From: Adenanthera pavonina
Lineage: Eukaryota; Streptophyta; Magnoliopsida; Fabales; Fabaceae
Direction: 5' to 3'
DNA: 64,000 nucleotides
Assembly (NCBI GenBank): GCA_026686845.1
Contig: JAIVEN010000014.1
Coordinates: 11,766,001-11,830,000 of the forward strand
Shown here: positions 12,189-23,519 of the stretch, piece by piece
Layout of the letters: each line of letters begins with the position of its first letter
Numbering within the stretch: position 1 is the stretch's first letter
Translations under genes and position numbers: made by a program
The notes under the pieces: model-generated
Told to the model about the DNA's origin: nothing
The model's input: only the letters and a program-made list of their open reading frames with translations
Databases searched by the model: none

Positions 12189-12324
12189 CTAGTTGGTGCT
12201 GAACCCCGGATCTGGATATTGACATGAAAATATCTTGTCTTCCACGTCAAGGCTGAAGTCGGGGCAAAGGCAAGTCACATAGATGTGAATTTCTGAATGC
12301 TCCACTTCAAAGACATTGTTCAAC
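12189..12324 (-). other. Unidentified terminal-exon-like segment inside the MULE
   Basis: On the minus strand a GCAG acceptor at 12325-12328 is followed by 45 open codons (RLNNVFEVEHSEIHIY..., ...DFSLDVEDKIFSC) and a TAG at 12189-12191. The composition looks protein-coding: no stops, balanced residues and acidic clusters. I do not recognise the family. It lies downstream of the ULP1-like gene on the same strand, so it may be a last exon of that gene, an alternative 3' exon, or part of another captured host gene. Confidence 0.4.
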
Positions 12325-12741
12325 CTGCATAGTTGAAGAAACAAAAGAAAGAATTCTGTGGACCATGTGCATTCAAAGAATCCCTAAATTTTTTCTGTCT
12401 GGATAGAAAACACATTTGAATATGAGTAACCCACGGTCAGCAGCAATTTTTTTTTTACTATGATCACACTTTTTCTCATTACATTAGGAAATAGATAAGT
12501 GGTGAGAATTCCTGAACACAAGGCATCCACAAAAGAAAAACAACATATATGTTAGCATCATTCAAAAGTCATCTGAAACTAGTGATTGTAACATACTAAT
12601 CTTTAACCAAGTCCACCAACATTGGTAATTGCTTTTCCTTTCAAACCTTGAGCGGACAGGTTATGAAATAACCTTCACTACATACAGTATTTAGTGCAAC
12701 TAGCAACTATAAAATGCAAAGCAATAAACCCAACCACAGGC

Positions 12742-15700
12742 TCATCTTCTCCTAGACCGCTTCAGTTGCCCATTTCCTGATATACAAGCATAAACCTCAT
12801 CACGAACCTTGTTCTTAGGATGCTTGACTAGCCACCAAATCAAATCCTCCCGAAACTGTTGAAATTGTGCCTGAACAACATTAGGAACTTCATAGTGAGA
12901 CAACACAAAATAGCTTGTTCTGTTTTCTTTGAATTTAATTTTTTTACCTCTGTGTATTCATCCATGGTATATTGTCCCTTTACTGTGTTATCCTATTCTT
13001 GTAAGCATTTAATCACATGAAGACTACAATCATGGCTACATATAAAAAAATTACATAATTTTAACTGAAAACATTAAGAAATAACACAAGTTTAATTGCA
13101 TATTTACGTGTTATGTTGTAATGGGATAGGGGAAAAGTGGACTTTTAGGCCTAGGAGCTTGGTATAGTGTTGTGGTTTCACTGTCTTCAGTATCACTTGG
13201 AAGCAATCCTTTTGCAATCATAATTTCATACATGAACACATCAGTCCACCATAAAATGATCAAAAAGCCCATACACACAATAAAGAAAGCTTACCACAAA
13301 ATTTGCCATCCTTTTTTTCTCTTTGTCAATCTTGAACACTTGGGCCAAGGAATCAAGGATGAAGAACGTATTGGACTTTGGCTCAATAACATAAGTCCAC
13401 CAATGATTTAGGAAACATGTGGGGGCAAAGATAAAGTCACAATCAGCAATATTGTAGCCAACTGACTTAGGCATTATGTCATTCACCACAAGATCCATTT
13501 TCCACTTTTGCTGCAACTCCAACATAGTTGCTTACACAATAGCATAATAAACCAGTATGTCTTAAACAAAACCATATATAGAGTAGTAAATCTACAATGT
13601 TTTCACTAAAACCACACCTACCGTAATCCAAGGATTTAGAATATGTCGACGAACACCATCTTTGCTACTCTTTTGGTCACCAACCAGTGTTTTTCCAACC
13701 ATATGAATAATCTATAAATCAATAATGCAACCTGAAGACCACATGAATTTGGAAATTATAATGAATTGGCATAAATGCTATCTAAGTGTAAAAGCTCTTG
13801 TACCGTATTTCTTAAACACTTTCTACGACCAATGCTTGTGCAATCATCTCTAGTGAGGTAAAAATCATACATCTCAACAACCACCCTGTGTATCATATAG
13901 ATGAGTAAGTTAAAATTATAAAAAACAATAATAATGTTTCCAACCAAATTAAATAGCATATAAAAGAATTACTAATCGCGTTCTGCAGGCTCAGGCCATC
14001 GTGTGCAAAATTCATATAATTCTTTCTTATTGACAGATGACTTGCCCTTCCCCTTTAAAGGTTGTTGCACATAAGGTGACATCTTCGGAGCTTTCCTGCC
14101 GCGCTGAGATCTCCTAACGGGCGGCTCATCGTTGGCCTTCCTCTTTGATGATTCATCATTGGTGGATGAATCTGGCGAATCCTGGCCATCATTGCCCTTT
14201 TCTCGATCATCGTCATCTCTATGACCGATATCTTCCTCTTCATCACTGTCATCTTCATCTTCATTCTCTGCATCTTTTCCATCACCATCATCTTTATCTT
14301 CATTTTCTCCATCTTTCTCAGATTCATCACCATCCTGTGCCTTTTGCCCCTCCTCACTTGATAGAGATATATGGTCTTCCACGTTTTCCTCTCCTTCACG
14401 ATCACCCTCCCCCAAACTTTGACGTCCATCTCTTCCAACAAGGAGATTTGTTTGCAGTCGGATGAGGTCTTCATGAACTTCATTTACACATCTTACTACC
14501 TTTTCCCATATTTGTTTAATTTCCTACAGAAAAACAACAATATCAGTTCAAATTATTATAGAAATACTAATCATGCTTCAAAGTTGTAATGATTTCCTTA
14601 CCGGATGTGTGAATGTGCCTACTGGAAGCTCTCTTGAAGTATTTGTGGATGAGGATTCATGTAAAAGTCCATGGATACTGATTCTTTCTATATGAACCCG
14701 ATTCTTTATCCTATCTTGGTCCTAGTATCCTATTACACTTTCTCCATCAAGTCTAGGTGGTGGCCTCAAATGGTCATGTTGGAAAAAAAATATCTGTTCA
14801 AAGGATATTCATTATATACTTCAAACATTTATACAAAAAAAAAAATACAAATTTCATATGGATCATACAGCAGGAAAAAGAGGCAGCCACCAACAGTCTT
14901 CTTCTTTTGCCCTCCACGCAAGGACCCCTTGTATGATGCAATTTCTCTGCTCAGCTCAGATAATATATAATCGCACCAGTCCCAATCTTTCCCTACTCCG
15001 TTTCTGCAGATTGCCTTTACAATTCTATCAGAGCATTTTGTGCTAGAGGTGGGGCAAAGAAATGTCCCAAGTGTGAAGACCATGAAGATGGTTTCAAACT
15101 TCTTCATATCATTTCCACTAAGAATCATATCCTTCAAATCAACTAGCTGTTGTCCAACAAATTGCCTCTTCATTACCTAAAACTCAGTGTAATCAACACT
15201 TAAATTAATTTCCTTCCCACCGCAAGGTAGCCCAAGTATTGATTTCACATCTTCAGGTTGAATAAAATATTTCCTTCCTTTAATCACAAGTGTTCTAGTA
15301 GGAGGATCAAAGACAATCAACAGGTGCTCACACAATTCCCGTGGCAATTTTTTACATCCAAATTGTAATAGGGATCCAAATCCCATTTCTTCAACCTTCT
15401 TCTTCAGTCTTTCATGCTGGTTGACATAGTCAACCACTTCCTTAAATTGACTAAGAGAGCATCGGGTCAAGAAGGATGGTCCACTTCTTTTTCTCCCTTC
15501 TTCTTGTCGTTTTCCTCTCTCCTCAAGGGCTCTCTTCTCATATATAGCTTTTTCAGGCTTTGATAGCCTATTCCATGCTGCACGTATAGCCTCGTTTGCA
15601 TCTATGGCATTCTTGTGTACTCCTTTATTTTTGGAATGAAATTCTTTCCTGCACAAAAAAAACCAATGAAACACACATTACATACAAACAACTAACAACA

Positions 15701-15781
15701 TAACATTATATCAAAATTGGAATTTCAATCTTACATAAATTGTATGAAACCAGTAATTCTTCGACCTTCACCTTTCGCCAT
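12742..15781 (-). pseudogene. ULP1-like (C48) protease gene of the MULE, HMG-box-like N-terminus, decayed
   Basis: Read from 15781 (ATG, MAKGEGRR). Exon 1 is 15781-15735 (donor GTAAGA) and exon 2 starts at 15648. Together they give an HMG-box-like domain (GFIQFMKEFHSKNKG...AAWNRLSKPEKAIYEKRA), then a domain common in plant ULP1-MULE proteins (RCSLSQFKEVVDYV...DVKSILGLPCGG). A TAG at 15177-15179 interrupts the frame, which continues to about 14829 (GTFLCPTSS, TVGGCLFFLL). An acidic Asp/Glu-rich linker with RRSQRGRKAP follows (14415-13972). Near 13430-13320 is the protease core NHWWTYVI...FFILDSL, carrying the catalytic His and Asp. The Cys box is only faintly readable (NYDC near 13160-13230) with several in-frame TGA codons. 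The last exon ends at 12742 (GQLKRSRRR, TGA). Working relatives are thought to cleave SUMO or ubiquitin-like conjugates. This copy is very probably inactive. Confidence 0.8.
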
Positions 15782-15789
15782 TATTGGTT

Positions 15790-16425
15790 TATTTACCTGT
15801 GAAAGAAAAATTATGTCACTAATCACATAGAAAATTTATGTGATTAAACCTCTTCCCACAAGACAGAAGCAGAACTTGTTTTGGCACCATGAGTAATGCA
15901 ACCATTAGGCAACCTCAAGTGGTAGAAAAATAGGAAATCTCCAATAAAATGCATTTTAAAAAATTTATTGTTTATCATGCCAATAACATAAACTTTTCTT
16001 CAATACATTAAATATGTAGAATAATATACAACACATACTACCTTGACTTCCATGCACTTATTTCGATCATATCTATTGTACATTCAATTTAATCCTCCAC
16101 AAATCATTTTTGTTAATCTAATCATTCAATTGTCAAAATATTAACTATTTCATTTCATTTCTCATCCAAACTTTAACAACACATAAAAGAATTTGCTCAC
16201 TTTCACGTTATTTGCTACCTAATACTTTAGGTTCAATTTACCAACCAACAATGTCAAATTCTATTGATGGTTAAGTTTGGCATTAATCATTAAGGGACTA
16301 AACTGAAAATGATCTGCAGCGAACCAAATTAAAACAAGTTCTCATGTCTGTAAAGGACCAAACTATTTGGTTCTATGTATGTGTAAAGAGAAAGAGAGAG
16401 CATGAAAGAAAGGCCATACTTGAGA
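15790..16425. other. MULE interior between the ULP1-like gene and the LRR-kinase fragment, nothing recognised
   Basis: Probably upstream sequence of the ULP1-like gene. AT-rich; no ORF or repeat could be supported. Confidence 0.5.
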
Positions 16426-16429
16426 GACT

Positions 16430-17690
16430 TGGCTAGAAACTTCGGCAATGGTCCACTGAGATTGTTATAAGACAAGTCCCTGAATGTTTAGGGTTACCAT
16501 ATCAGCATAAATAAGAAGAACTCAACCAGTGGTGGTTTGTTTCGTTTCTTAAGACACTTCATAGACTTGAGATAGCCAACCAACAAATGTCTTGGGGCTG
16601 AGAAAACCTATACTCACAAGAAAACAAGCTATGGAATTTTGGCTACTAAAGCAGGAAAGGGCCCAAACAAGCTATTGTTGTTTAGCCTCCTATTCTCATT
16701 ATGGACAAAGAACATGACATTAAACTCTACACGAGAATTATAAATAAGGTAGAATGATAAACAATACTTGTAATGATATCTTAAGTCAACAATTAGACCG
16801 CAAACAGTGCTAATGGTTGCTTACCTATTTGTCTTCTAAATTTTACAAAAACCATTTTTCCCGCTTTTTCTTGGCAAAGTAGGACAAAAAGAAAAAAGAA
16901 GATAAAAGTTAACTCACAAGTACTGGAGACTATCCAAGTGGCCTATAGACATAGGAATCACACCAGAGAATTGATTATTGGAAAGATCTCAAGTCTATAG
17001 CTTAGAAAGGGTTCCAAGTTCCGATGAGATTTTGCCACATATATTGTTGTTCTGAAGTTACCTACATTAATCAATCAACAAATTGAGATTAGAAATGTCA
17101 AAGACAAGGGAAACACATTAACAAAATGGGTTAAAACTCTAAACAATCAATTTGCAATTAGAATTATAGTAAACTTTCTCAGAGTTTGATAGTGACAAAT
17201 ATTGGTTACAAAAGTTATTCACAGGCATGGAAAATAGACTACACTATCAGAGGTAAAATATGTTTCACAATGTCGCGATGATAACTATATTTCCAAACCT
17301 TAATGAAACTATATTCCCCCAAAATATCAGAAATAAAGTAAGGCACAAGGAATCAGAAAAATTGAGCAGCAGCTAGAAAAAATGGCAAGGTTACCTCACA
17401 CTTGTCGAAGATTTGTCAAATTTCCTATGGCTCCTGATAAAGTTGCAGAAACAAACTGGCCCGGAGCTCCCTTGCAAAACCCAGAAGAAAAAAAATGAAC
17501 TCGTCAAGCATCTGAATCCCTGAGAAAGCAAAACACAGTAAAGAAGATTTCACAGGCCTATAATAAGGGAATCAGGAGGGCAAGTGATTATGACCATATT
17601 CATGCAATTCCTCGCACACCATTATCAAAGTGATTTGGATTTGGAGGTGACTTCATAGCATGCACTACCCTTAAATTAGTGAGCATAGAA
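16430..17690 (-). pseudogene. Captured LRR receptor-kinase gene fragment (NIK/SERK-like, LRR-II), intron-containing
   Basis: Minus-strand pieces in the order of an LRR-II receptor kinase ectodomain. At about 17690-17560 is a diverged N-terminal LRR piece containing ITCPPDSLIIGL. At about 17470-17403 is LSGAIGNLTNLRQV. At about 17060-16925 is LQNNNICGKISSELG...DLSNNQFSG...IGHLDSLQYL. At about 16680-16620 is NSLFGPFPALVAKIP, and at about 16485-16430 is DLSYNNLSGPLPKF. The pieces are separated by non-coding gaps with GT/AG-like edges, so genomic DNA with introns was captured, not a cDNA. Three family codons are now stops: a TAG and a TGA in the SKL-T-DLS stretch, and a TAG after AKIP. No transmembrane or kinase part is seen. 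Family assignment rests on the LRR wording shared with NIK1/SARK-type kinases. Confidence 0.78.
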
Positions 17691-17699
17691 GCATATAAG

Positions 17700-19799
17700 C
17701 TACCTTTTCGTTAGCAGAGATCAGCGAACAGCAGGCAGAGATCAGTTAGTTATGGCACTGCGTAGCGATGACGCGAATCAAGCAATTTTGCACAGCGATG
17801 ATGCGATCAGTTAGTTCCTGCAGAGATTGTATGAATAGAAAGCATGAACATTGACATAGGCCCGGTAAAATTATGACAGAACAAAATGGAAGAACATGCG
17901 TATAATTTAAAAAGAGTGTTGGATTTTAAAATATCTATCTAGGATGTGACAGACATAGACATAGAACGGTAGAAATTGAAAATTACAAGTTCCATTAATT
18001 GCTTTAAGGGGAAGGAGAGCCTTTCAAGAAAAAAAACTTAGATAAGAACAAAGCAAACATAATGTTGTGTAATTAAAAAAAAAAGTTTTCTCTTTTTTGT
18101 TCCAAATTGCAACTTATTGGTACTTTAATGCTTCTAGGCTAAAAAGAACACCTTGAGAAAATTATTAAAATTCAAAGCAAAAAAGAGGATGAACAATATG
18201 ACATTTCTTCTCCAACTTTCTAATAAGAAAAGTAAAAGAAAGCCAACATTCCCTGGGAAGTATCAATCAGGCATCTGTAAAGCACCGTCAAAAAGTCCTT
18301 TAAGTTACTCCAAAAGATGCTTATAAATGTTCAAAGACTCTATTGTGAATACATAAAAGGCTAGTGTATAGGTATAAGACTTCACATAAGGAGCAAGGAA
18401 GGTAAAAATAGGAGTATAACTTCCACTGCACACCATTCTAAGGATGAATGGGACCATAAAAAATATAGGCTTATTCACTAACACAGAAGTTGAGCTTCAA
18501 AACACCACAAATAACATCTATTAAACCATACGGTCTTTTCAACAAAAGGCAAGAAGGCAGCCCATGATGCAAATTATTAGACAGAGGCTATGATCGCCTT
18601 GATCTCATAAAAATATACATTACGATAAACATCAACATTGATAAGCGTCCAAAAAAAAGAAAATCGGAACAACATTTTTAAAATACAAAAACAGAGTCAC
18701 AAAATATTAAAAATAATTTCAGGTTTGACTCAAAATTTCAGTCTACTATACACTCCATTGAAAAAGAGATCACTGCATCATAGATAATACAATTAATTCT
18801 TCTTTGTCGGTAAAGAACTATAAAAAATCACTGCAGTTTCATCTATTTGTACAGAATGCAGAACTAGTGCAGCATATAATTTCCAAGACATGGACTCAAA
18901 TATTCAGAGAGAAGAAAACCTTTGCAGCAACATTCGGGTCACTTATCTCTAAACTTAATAGAAATATGGAAGACAAAATAAAACGAATTGTAAGAATCTG
19001 CGCAAGATCAACCTGATAGATTAAAAATCAAACATCATCATTATTCAACCACAACCCCCCCCCAAAAAAAAAAATCCAGCCACTTGCAGGCATGTAAATC
19101 CAAGATGAGGAACTAAGATTTCTCAGAAGCTTACTATACTCCTGAATTATTGTGTTTTGAACTGTGCACAAAATCTACTGGATTATGCTAGGCGATAAAT
19201 ACTCAAGCTCGTTGGAATTAGATGATCGTACATACAAACAAAGGCTCAAACTCAAACAGACAAACAACTAAGTTTTTCTTTCAGCGACGCAACTTGATGC
19301 CTACACCATGATAGATTACCTGATACGTCCAAAGCTTAAGTAAATAGAAAACAAAGATTTGCTTGATTTCCATGTTTTAGAAAGTGACAGAACCCAAACA
19401 AAAACTATAGAATATATATGAGAACTAACAGACCTTTATGAAATTAAGATAGGAAAACAGACAAACCATCAGAATGGCCAAATTGCCTGGGTACAAAACA
19501 AGGAATAAAAGCAGAAAATAGAAAAACAGTTTATGCTCCTTTCGTTTTAAAGCAGAAAATAGAAAAGAAGAAAACAGTGACAATGCGAATCAAACTGACC
19601 ACGACAATGCGAATCAATGATGAGAGGCCACAAACGCGACAAGATGATGTTTTCCGATGGCCGTGGTGCTCATTTCGTTTGCAAAATACCTCCCTCCGTC
19701 TCAGAGCTTCAACAGCGTCTCACCGAGTCAAGCCGTCAGGGATGAAAATGTGGGAGTTAGGGCAGTCTCTCAGCATCAGCATTAAGGGACACTTCATTA
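17700..19799. other. Right interior of the MULE, no gene recognised
   Basis: About 2.1 kb between the LRR-kinase fragment and the right TIR. I found only short accidental reading frames, poly-A tracts and a poly-C run near 19050. It may hold a decayed 5' part of captured sequence. Confidence 0.5.
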
Positions 19800-19930
19800 A
19801 GGGTAGTGTAGTCATTTCGTTTCTATCTTTTGGGTCAGTTTCGGATCTTGGTCTGTTTCTGCAATTTTGGAATATTTGGATCCATAATTGGCATTAAATG
19901 TAACTTTTGGTCTTCAAATGTCATTCTCCC
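19800..19930 (-). repeat. Right terminal inverted repeat of the MULE
   Basis: Reverse complement begins GGGAGAATGACATTTG and pairs with 3815-3945. By analogy with other MULEs it may have driven the minus-strand cargo genes; this is inference. Confidence 0.92.
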
Positions 19931-19939
19931 TAACTTATA
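19931..19939. repeat. Right 9-bp target site duplication of the MULE
   Basis: TAACTTATA, directly outside the right inverted repeat and identical to 3806-3814. Confidence 0.93.
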
Positions 19940-21499
19940 TCCAATTCTTAAGCCATCACTTGAGATTTTTACTATATCTCATATATTTGATCAGGGCACC
20001 TACGAGGTCTCTGTACATCTCACAAGTTTCACTAGTCACTTATGAATCCACTCTCCCTATACCCTTACAAGATGTGTAATTCTCCTTAATATTTTTCTAT
20101 ACTAAGATTTTATCCAAAAATTATAGTAAAAAATATTACAGAAAAGAAACTCGCTTTAAGAGTGGATAATACATTGAAACTCACTCTAATAAGGTGGTTT
20201 TAACTTTGAATGCTTACATAGAATAATTTTATCCATTACGGCAGCATTTTGACACATAACTCATTGAAATTCGTTACCTATAAGTTCAAATGAAGTTCTG
20301 TTTATAAATTTGTAGCTTAACTAATCATTAAACACAAGATCTAGCTGTTAAAGATATTAACCAACGGTTACTCTGCACAAAGAATCATTCACCAACCACA
20401 TTAAACGCATTTGACATATCAAAATTTAAATTTTGGGGCTCAATAGATGAATTTCATAGAGATAAAAGGTTAAGTACTTTAATGTTAAATTTCAAAATTC
20501 ATATATTACTGTTACTAAGTAACATTCAAATTTTAAGTTTGCAAAAGATACCCAATGTTTGTTTGTGTGAATTTTCATATTAAAAGTGCTCCTGAATAGA
20601 TTGAACAATTGCCTCAAATTTTCACATAGTACTTCGAAATTCAAATTTCAAAAACTGAAATTTATCTGTCAAAGGTATATTCAATATGATACAAAAGTTC
20701 TCACTTTGAAGCTTCAAGTTTGTCTATAAAAAATTATGACTTTGAACTTCACCAACAATCAAAGTTTAACTAAACTAAATGTGAATTTTATGCACTTTTA
20801 CTAATTATACTTGATCCAAAATTCAAATTTTAGAACAAAAATTCGTTTATTAGAGATATGACCTTTGTAACTTTAAATTTTAATAAGCAAAGTGCAGATT
20901 TCACATAAAATAAGCATAAATCAAATAGTAAAATTCATTTATTAGCCAATATACTTTAATTGTAATACATGCTAATATCATATTTATTTAATCTAACTCA
21001 TTTAAAACATATGATAATAAAATTAAGTAAATTTTAAAGATCTAAACTACTTCAAGACATAAGAGAAAATAAAATATACTTAATAGTTAGGTCTTCAAAA
21101 GTTAAACCCCACTTTCACTTGATCGTTCTATTTTTGGCATGCTCCCTTTTGATATTCAATCCTTGGAGCATCTCTCTCTCCTCCTTCTTTGAGAGAGACG
21201 TAATGTTGATTTTCTTTTTTTTATTCCAATACTCACTCTTCTTTCTTAGACAATCCTACATTTAATGTATTACACTTGCAAACCAAATAGTTAATCTAAT
21301 TTATATATCTAACTTATATTATAAAATATAGAAGTACAATGGATATATTAGTACATAACATGATATATGCATTATAAACACATGTTAATGCATATTTTAC
21401 TTCTTTTAGAAACAAAATATATGTTAGACAAATATGATATATTTGTTCTTTATTACTTTACATTTGTCATCATCAAAACTTATATTATATTAAACATAA
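19940..21499. other. AT-rich intergenic DNA with one dispersed repeat
   Basis: No gene seen. Positions about 20275-20375 resemble 26815-26925 (see repeat entry). The rest is AT-rich. Confidence 0.5.
20275..20375. repeat. Dispersed repeat, copy 1 (LTR-like)
   Basis: Contains TTCAAATGAAGTTCT...TTTATA...CTTAACTA followed by a TTAACCAACGGTTACT phrase, matching 26815-26925 with a few differences. The wording is of the type found in LTRs of plant copia elements; the class is not established here. Confidence 0.6.
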
Positions 21500-21950
21500 C
21501 AAATTGAAATAAGATCCAATCATCACGGTATATATATAATTTTATATATTTTTTAAAAATTTATAAATATTAATTTAATATAATTTTTTCTTGATACATT
21601 ATGTGTATTGAATTGACTATATCATTACTATGAATATTTTTAAAAATTGAATCTTTTAATTTTATTGAAAGTTTTAAATTGATTTCTCAATATTATGTAA
21701 AAATAATGCTTGATTATTTAGTATTCATAATTTTAATAAATATTACTTTTAATTATAATATTATTTTTTAAGAAAATATATTTTAGATGAATATATTTAT
21801 ATTTTTGTTAATAAATAAGATTAATTTATTTTTATTTTTAAATATTTTTTAAAAATGCCGAGCCAACTCTCGTATACCGGGATGGCCCAATCATACCCAA
21901 CCTCCCGAAAAATGAAGATCAAGTGCACTATCAATCTGATTGTGCCCCTA
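21500..21950. mobile_element. MITE remnant related to the one at 55640-56070
   Basis: The AT-rich core matches 55730-55990 in the same orientation (shared stretch ending in ATAATATTATTTTTTAAG). It then runs into a GC-richer end (GCCGAGCCAACTCTCG, GATGGCCCAATC). Ends and target duplication were not resolved. Likely a hAT-type non-autonomous element, by resemblance to the GGCCCG-ended MITEs in this window. Confidence 0.55.
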
Positions 21951-22458
21951 ATTTTTATTATATATATATATATATTTATATTAATGAATTCTAGAGTGAA
22001 GAACTTTCTTTCCAACAGCAAATGGTTGGATAGAATAGTAATGAATATTTTTCTAATAATAAAACTGACATGTTGTAGACTCCATGAATGAAAAATATTT
22101 GTGACAAAATTTGAATATTTAATTTAATTTATTACTTTGGTGAATAACGGGCACTGAATATTTAATTTAATTTAAATGTTAATTAGCCGAATACGATTAT
22201 TTGAATAACAGGCGTTGATCAATGGTTATATTACTTATTAGTAAATAGTATTCTTATTAATTATTTTCTTTGCAGCCATACTGTGAAATTAACGGTGTAA
22301 TAAAAAATGAACATTATATATCCTTATTATATTCGCGTTTTGCGCTTTTTAGGTCACTTTCAGGAATTACTTTTATATTTCACCACCCCTCACAATAATG
22401 CCCTCTGTAAATATCACATACACTTCACAAATATATACCAGTTATGTATATTCACGCC

Positions 22459-22487
22459 CCCGTGCTTTAGCACGGGTAAAATGCTAG
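22459..22487 (+). mobile_element. Helitron 3' terminus
   Basis: An 8-bp perfect stem CCCGTGCT/AGCACGGG (22459-22466 and 22469-22476) with a 2-base loop is followed 7 bases later by CTAG and then T. A short GC-rich hairpin just before a CTRR end, inserted before T, is the known Helitron 3' signature. I could not place the 5' TC end, so the element's size is unknown; no Rep/helicase coding was seen nearby. Confidence 0.7.
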
Positions 22488-22579
22488 TTTTTTATATTTC
22501 ATATAACCTAGCTACCTCGTATTCATTCATTTTTATTTTATATAAAATAATAATTGAAATGCACTCAATAGCTACTATA

Positions 22580-23505
22580 TTACAAAATATATACAACTGG
22601 AAAGGAATGTCGATTGTGTTTGGCTTGGGCAAGGAGCAATTTCACTTGTGTTTTGTTAAGTCGTTGAAAACTGCAGTATTTGAACAATGATTTGTTCATA
22701 TAAAAATTGAAGTTAATGATTGAGAATAAAAAGCAAAGTCTACAAGGAGTCATTATCTTAAAGTCGTCAAATACACAAGTAAACAAAATTGAGTGAAGAT
22801 CTTGTCAAAACTCTTGAAAACAAAAGTGGAGTAATTTGATTTTTTAAAAATAATAATGGTAAATTAATCATATTTAATTTACATAATTCAAAATACTTGT
22901 TTTTCATATGCAGTTATTGTTTTCTTAAAGTTTATAATTAAAAATGTCTTTTTATGTATTATCTTTATAATAAAAATTATTAAGTGTTTTAAAAACAACT
23001 TATTTGTATAAAATTAATACAAATAGTTAAAATAAATACTCTCTGAAGTCCTAGTTATAAGAGAAAATTTCTTCCTTTTGGTGATGCTAAATATAAGAGA
23101 AAAAATGAGTTAATAGTGCATTATATTTTTCTTTGAAAAAAATTACTCTTCATTAATTATGTGAGAGAAATAAAATATATTAGTAATTCAAATTAGTATT
23201 AAATTAAATAAGGATAATTTTGGAAGAACTTAAAATATGAGATAATTTAATTAACTTTAACTAACTAAAATTACTTTTTTTAATACCGATGAAGTAATTT
23301 TTTTCCTTCATGAATAGGACCGAAGGGAGTATAAGATACAAAATTTATAGTAAAATACATTATTAATAAATTATGAATAATAAAACTTATTTCTTTTTAA
23401 GTAAAAGAAAAATATGACTTATTTGATAAGAAAATATGTCTAGCATAATAAAAATTGTGTAGTCAACAAAATGTTGGACTGATAATTAACAGGTTTAATT
23501 TAAGG
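22580..23505. repeat. Copy of the P450 upstream-flank modules R and Y
   Basis: 22595-22720 matches module R beside gene C (shared CGATTGTGTTTGGCTT...GAAAACTGCAG). From 22725 to 23505 it matches module Y (GATCTTGTC...CTTTTGAAAAC..., GTGTAGTCAACAAA) also found at 51040-51600 and 59220-59770. No P450 gene is adjacent. It is on the upstream side of minus-strand gene A, so I infer it is gene A's old flank displaced by the MULE and other insertions. Confidence 0.65.
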
Positions 23506-23519
23506 AAGCCTCTACTTGT

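Larger units (their letters stand above)
3815..19930. mobile_element. Giant Mutator-like element (MULE) with ULP1-like and LRR-kinase cargo
   Basis: A 16.1-kb element bounded by terminal inverted repeats of about 131 bp (3815-3945 and 19800-19930). These differ at about 7 positions by eye, and a perfect 9-bp target duplication TAACTTATA flanks them (3806-3814 and 19931-19939). A 9-bp duplication and long TIRs are diagnostic of the Mutator superfamily. Contents in order: nested hAT MITE, MuDR transposase (plus strand), 116-bp tandem repeats split by a solo LTR, an unidentified exon, a ULP1-like gene (minus) and an LRR receptor-kinase fragment (minus). MULEs carrying a MuDR transposase plus a ULP1-like protease are known (Kaonashi elements in Arabidopsis, CUMULE in melon). 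Stops in both main genes suggest this copy can no longer move by itself. Confidence 0.92.

Noticed and set aside
13972..14415. Acidic Asp/Glu-rich frame as a separate gene
   Set aside because: It lies in order and on the same strand between ULP1-MULE domains, where such acidic linkers are usual, so it was taken as part of that gene.
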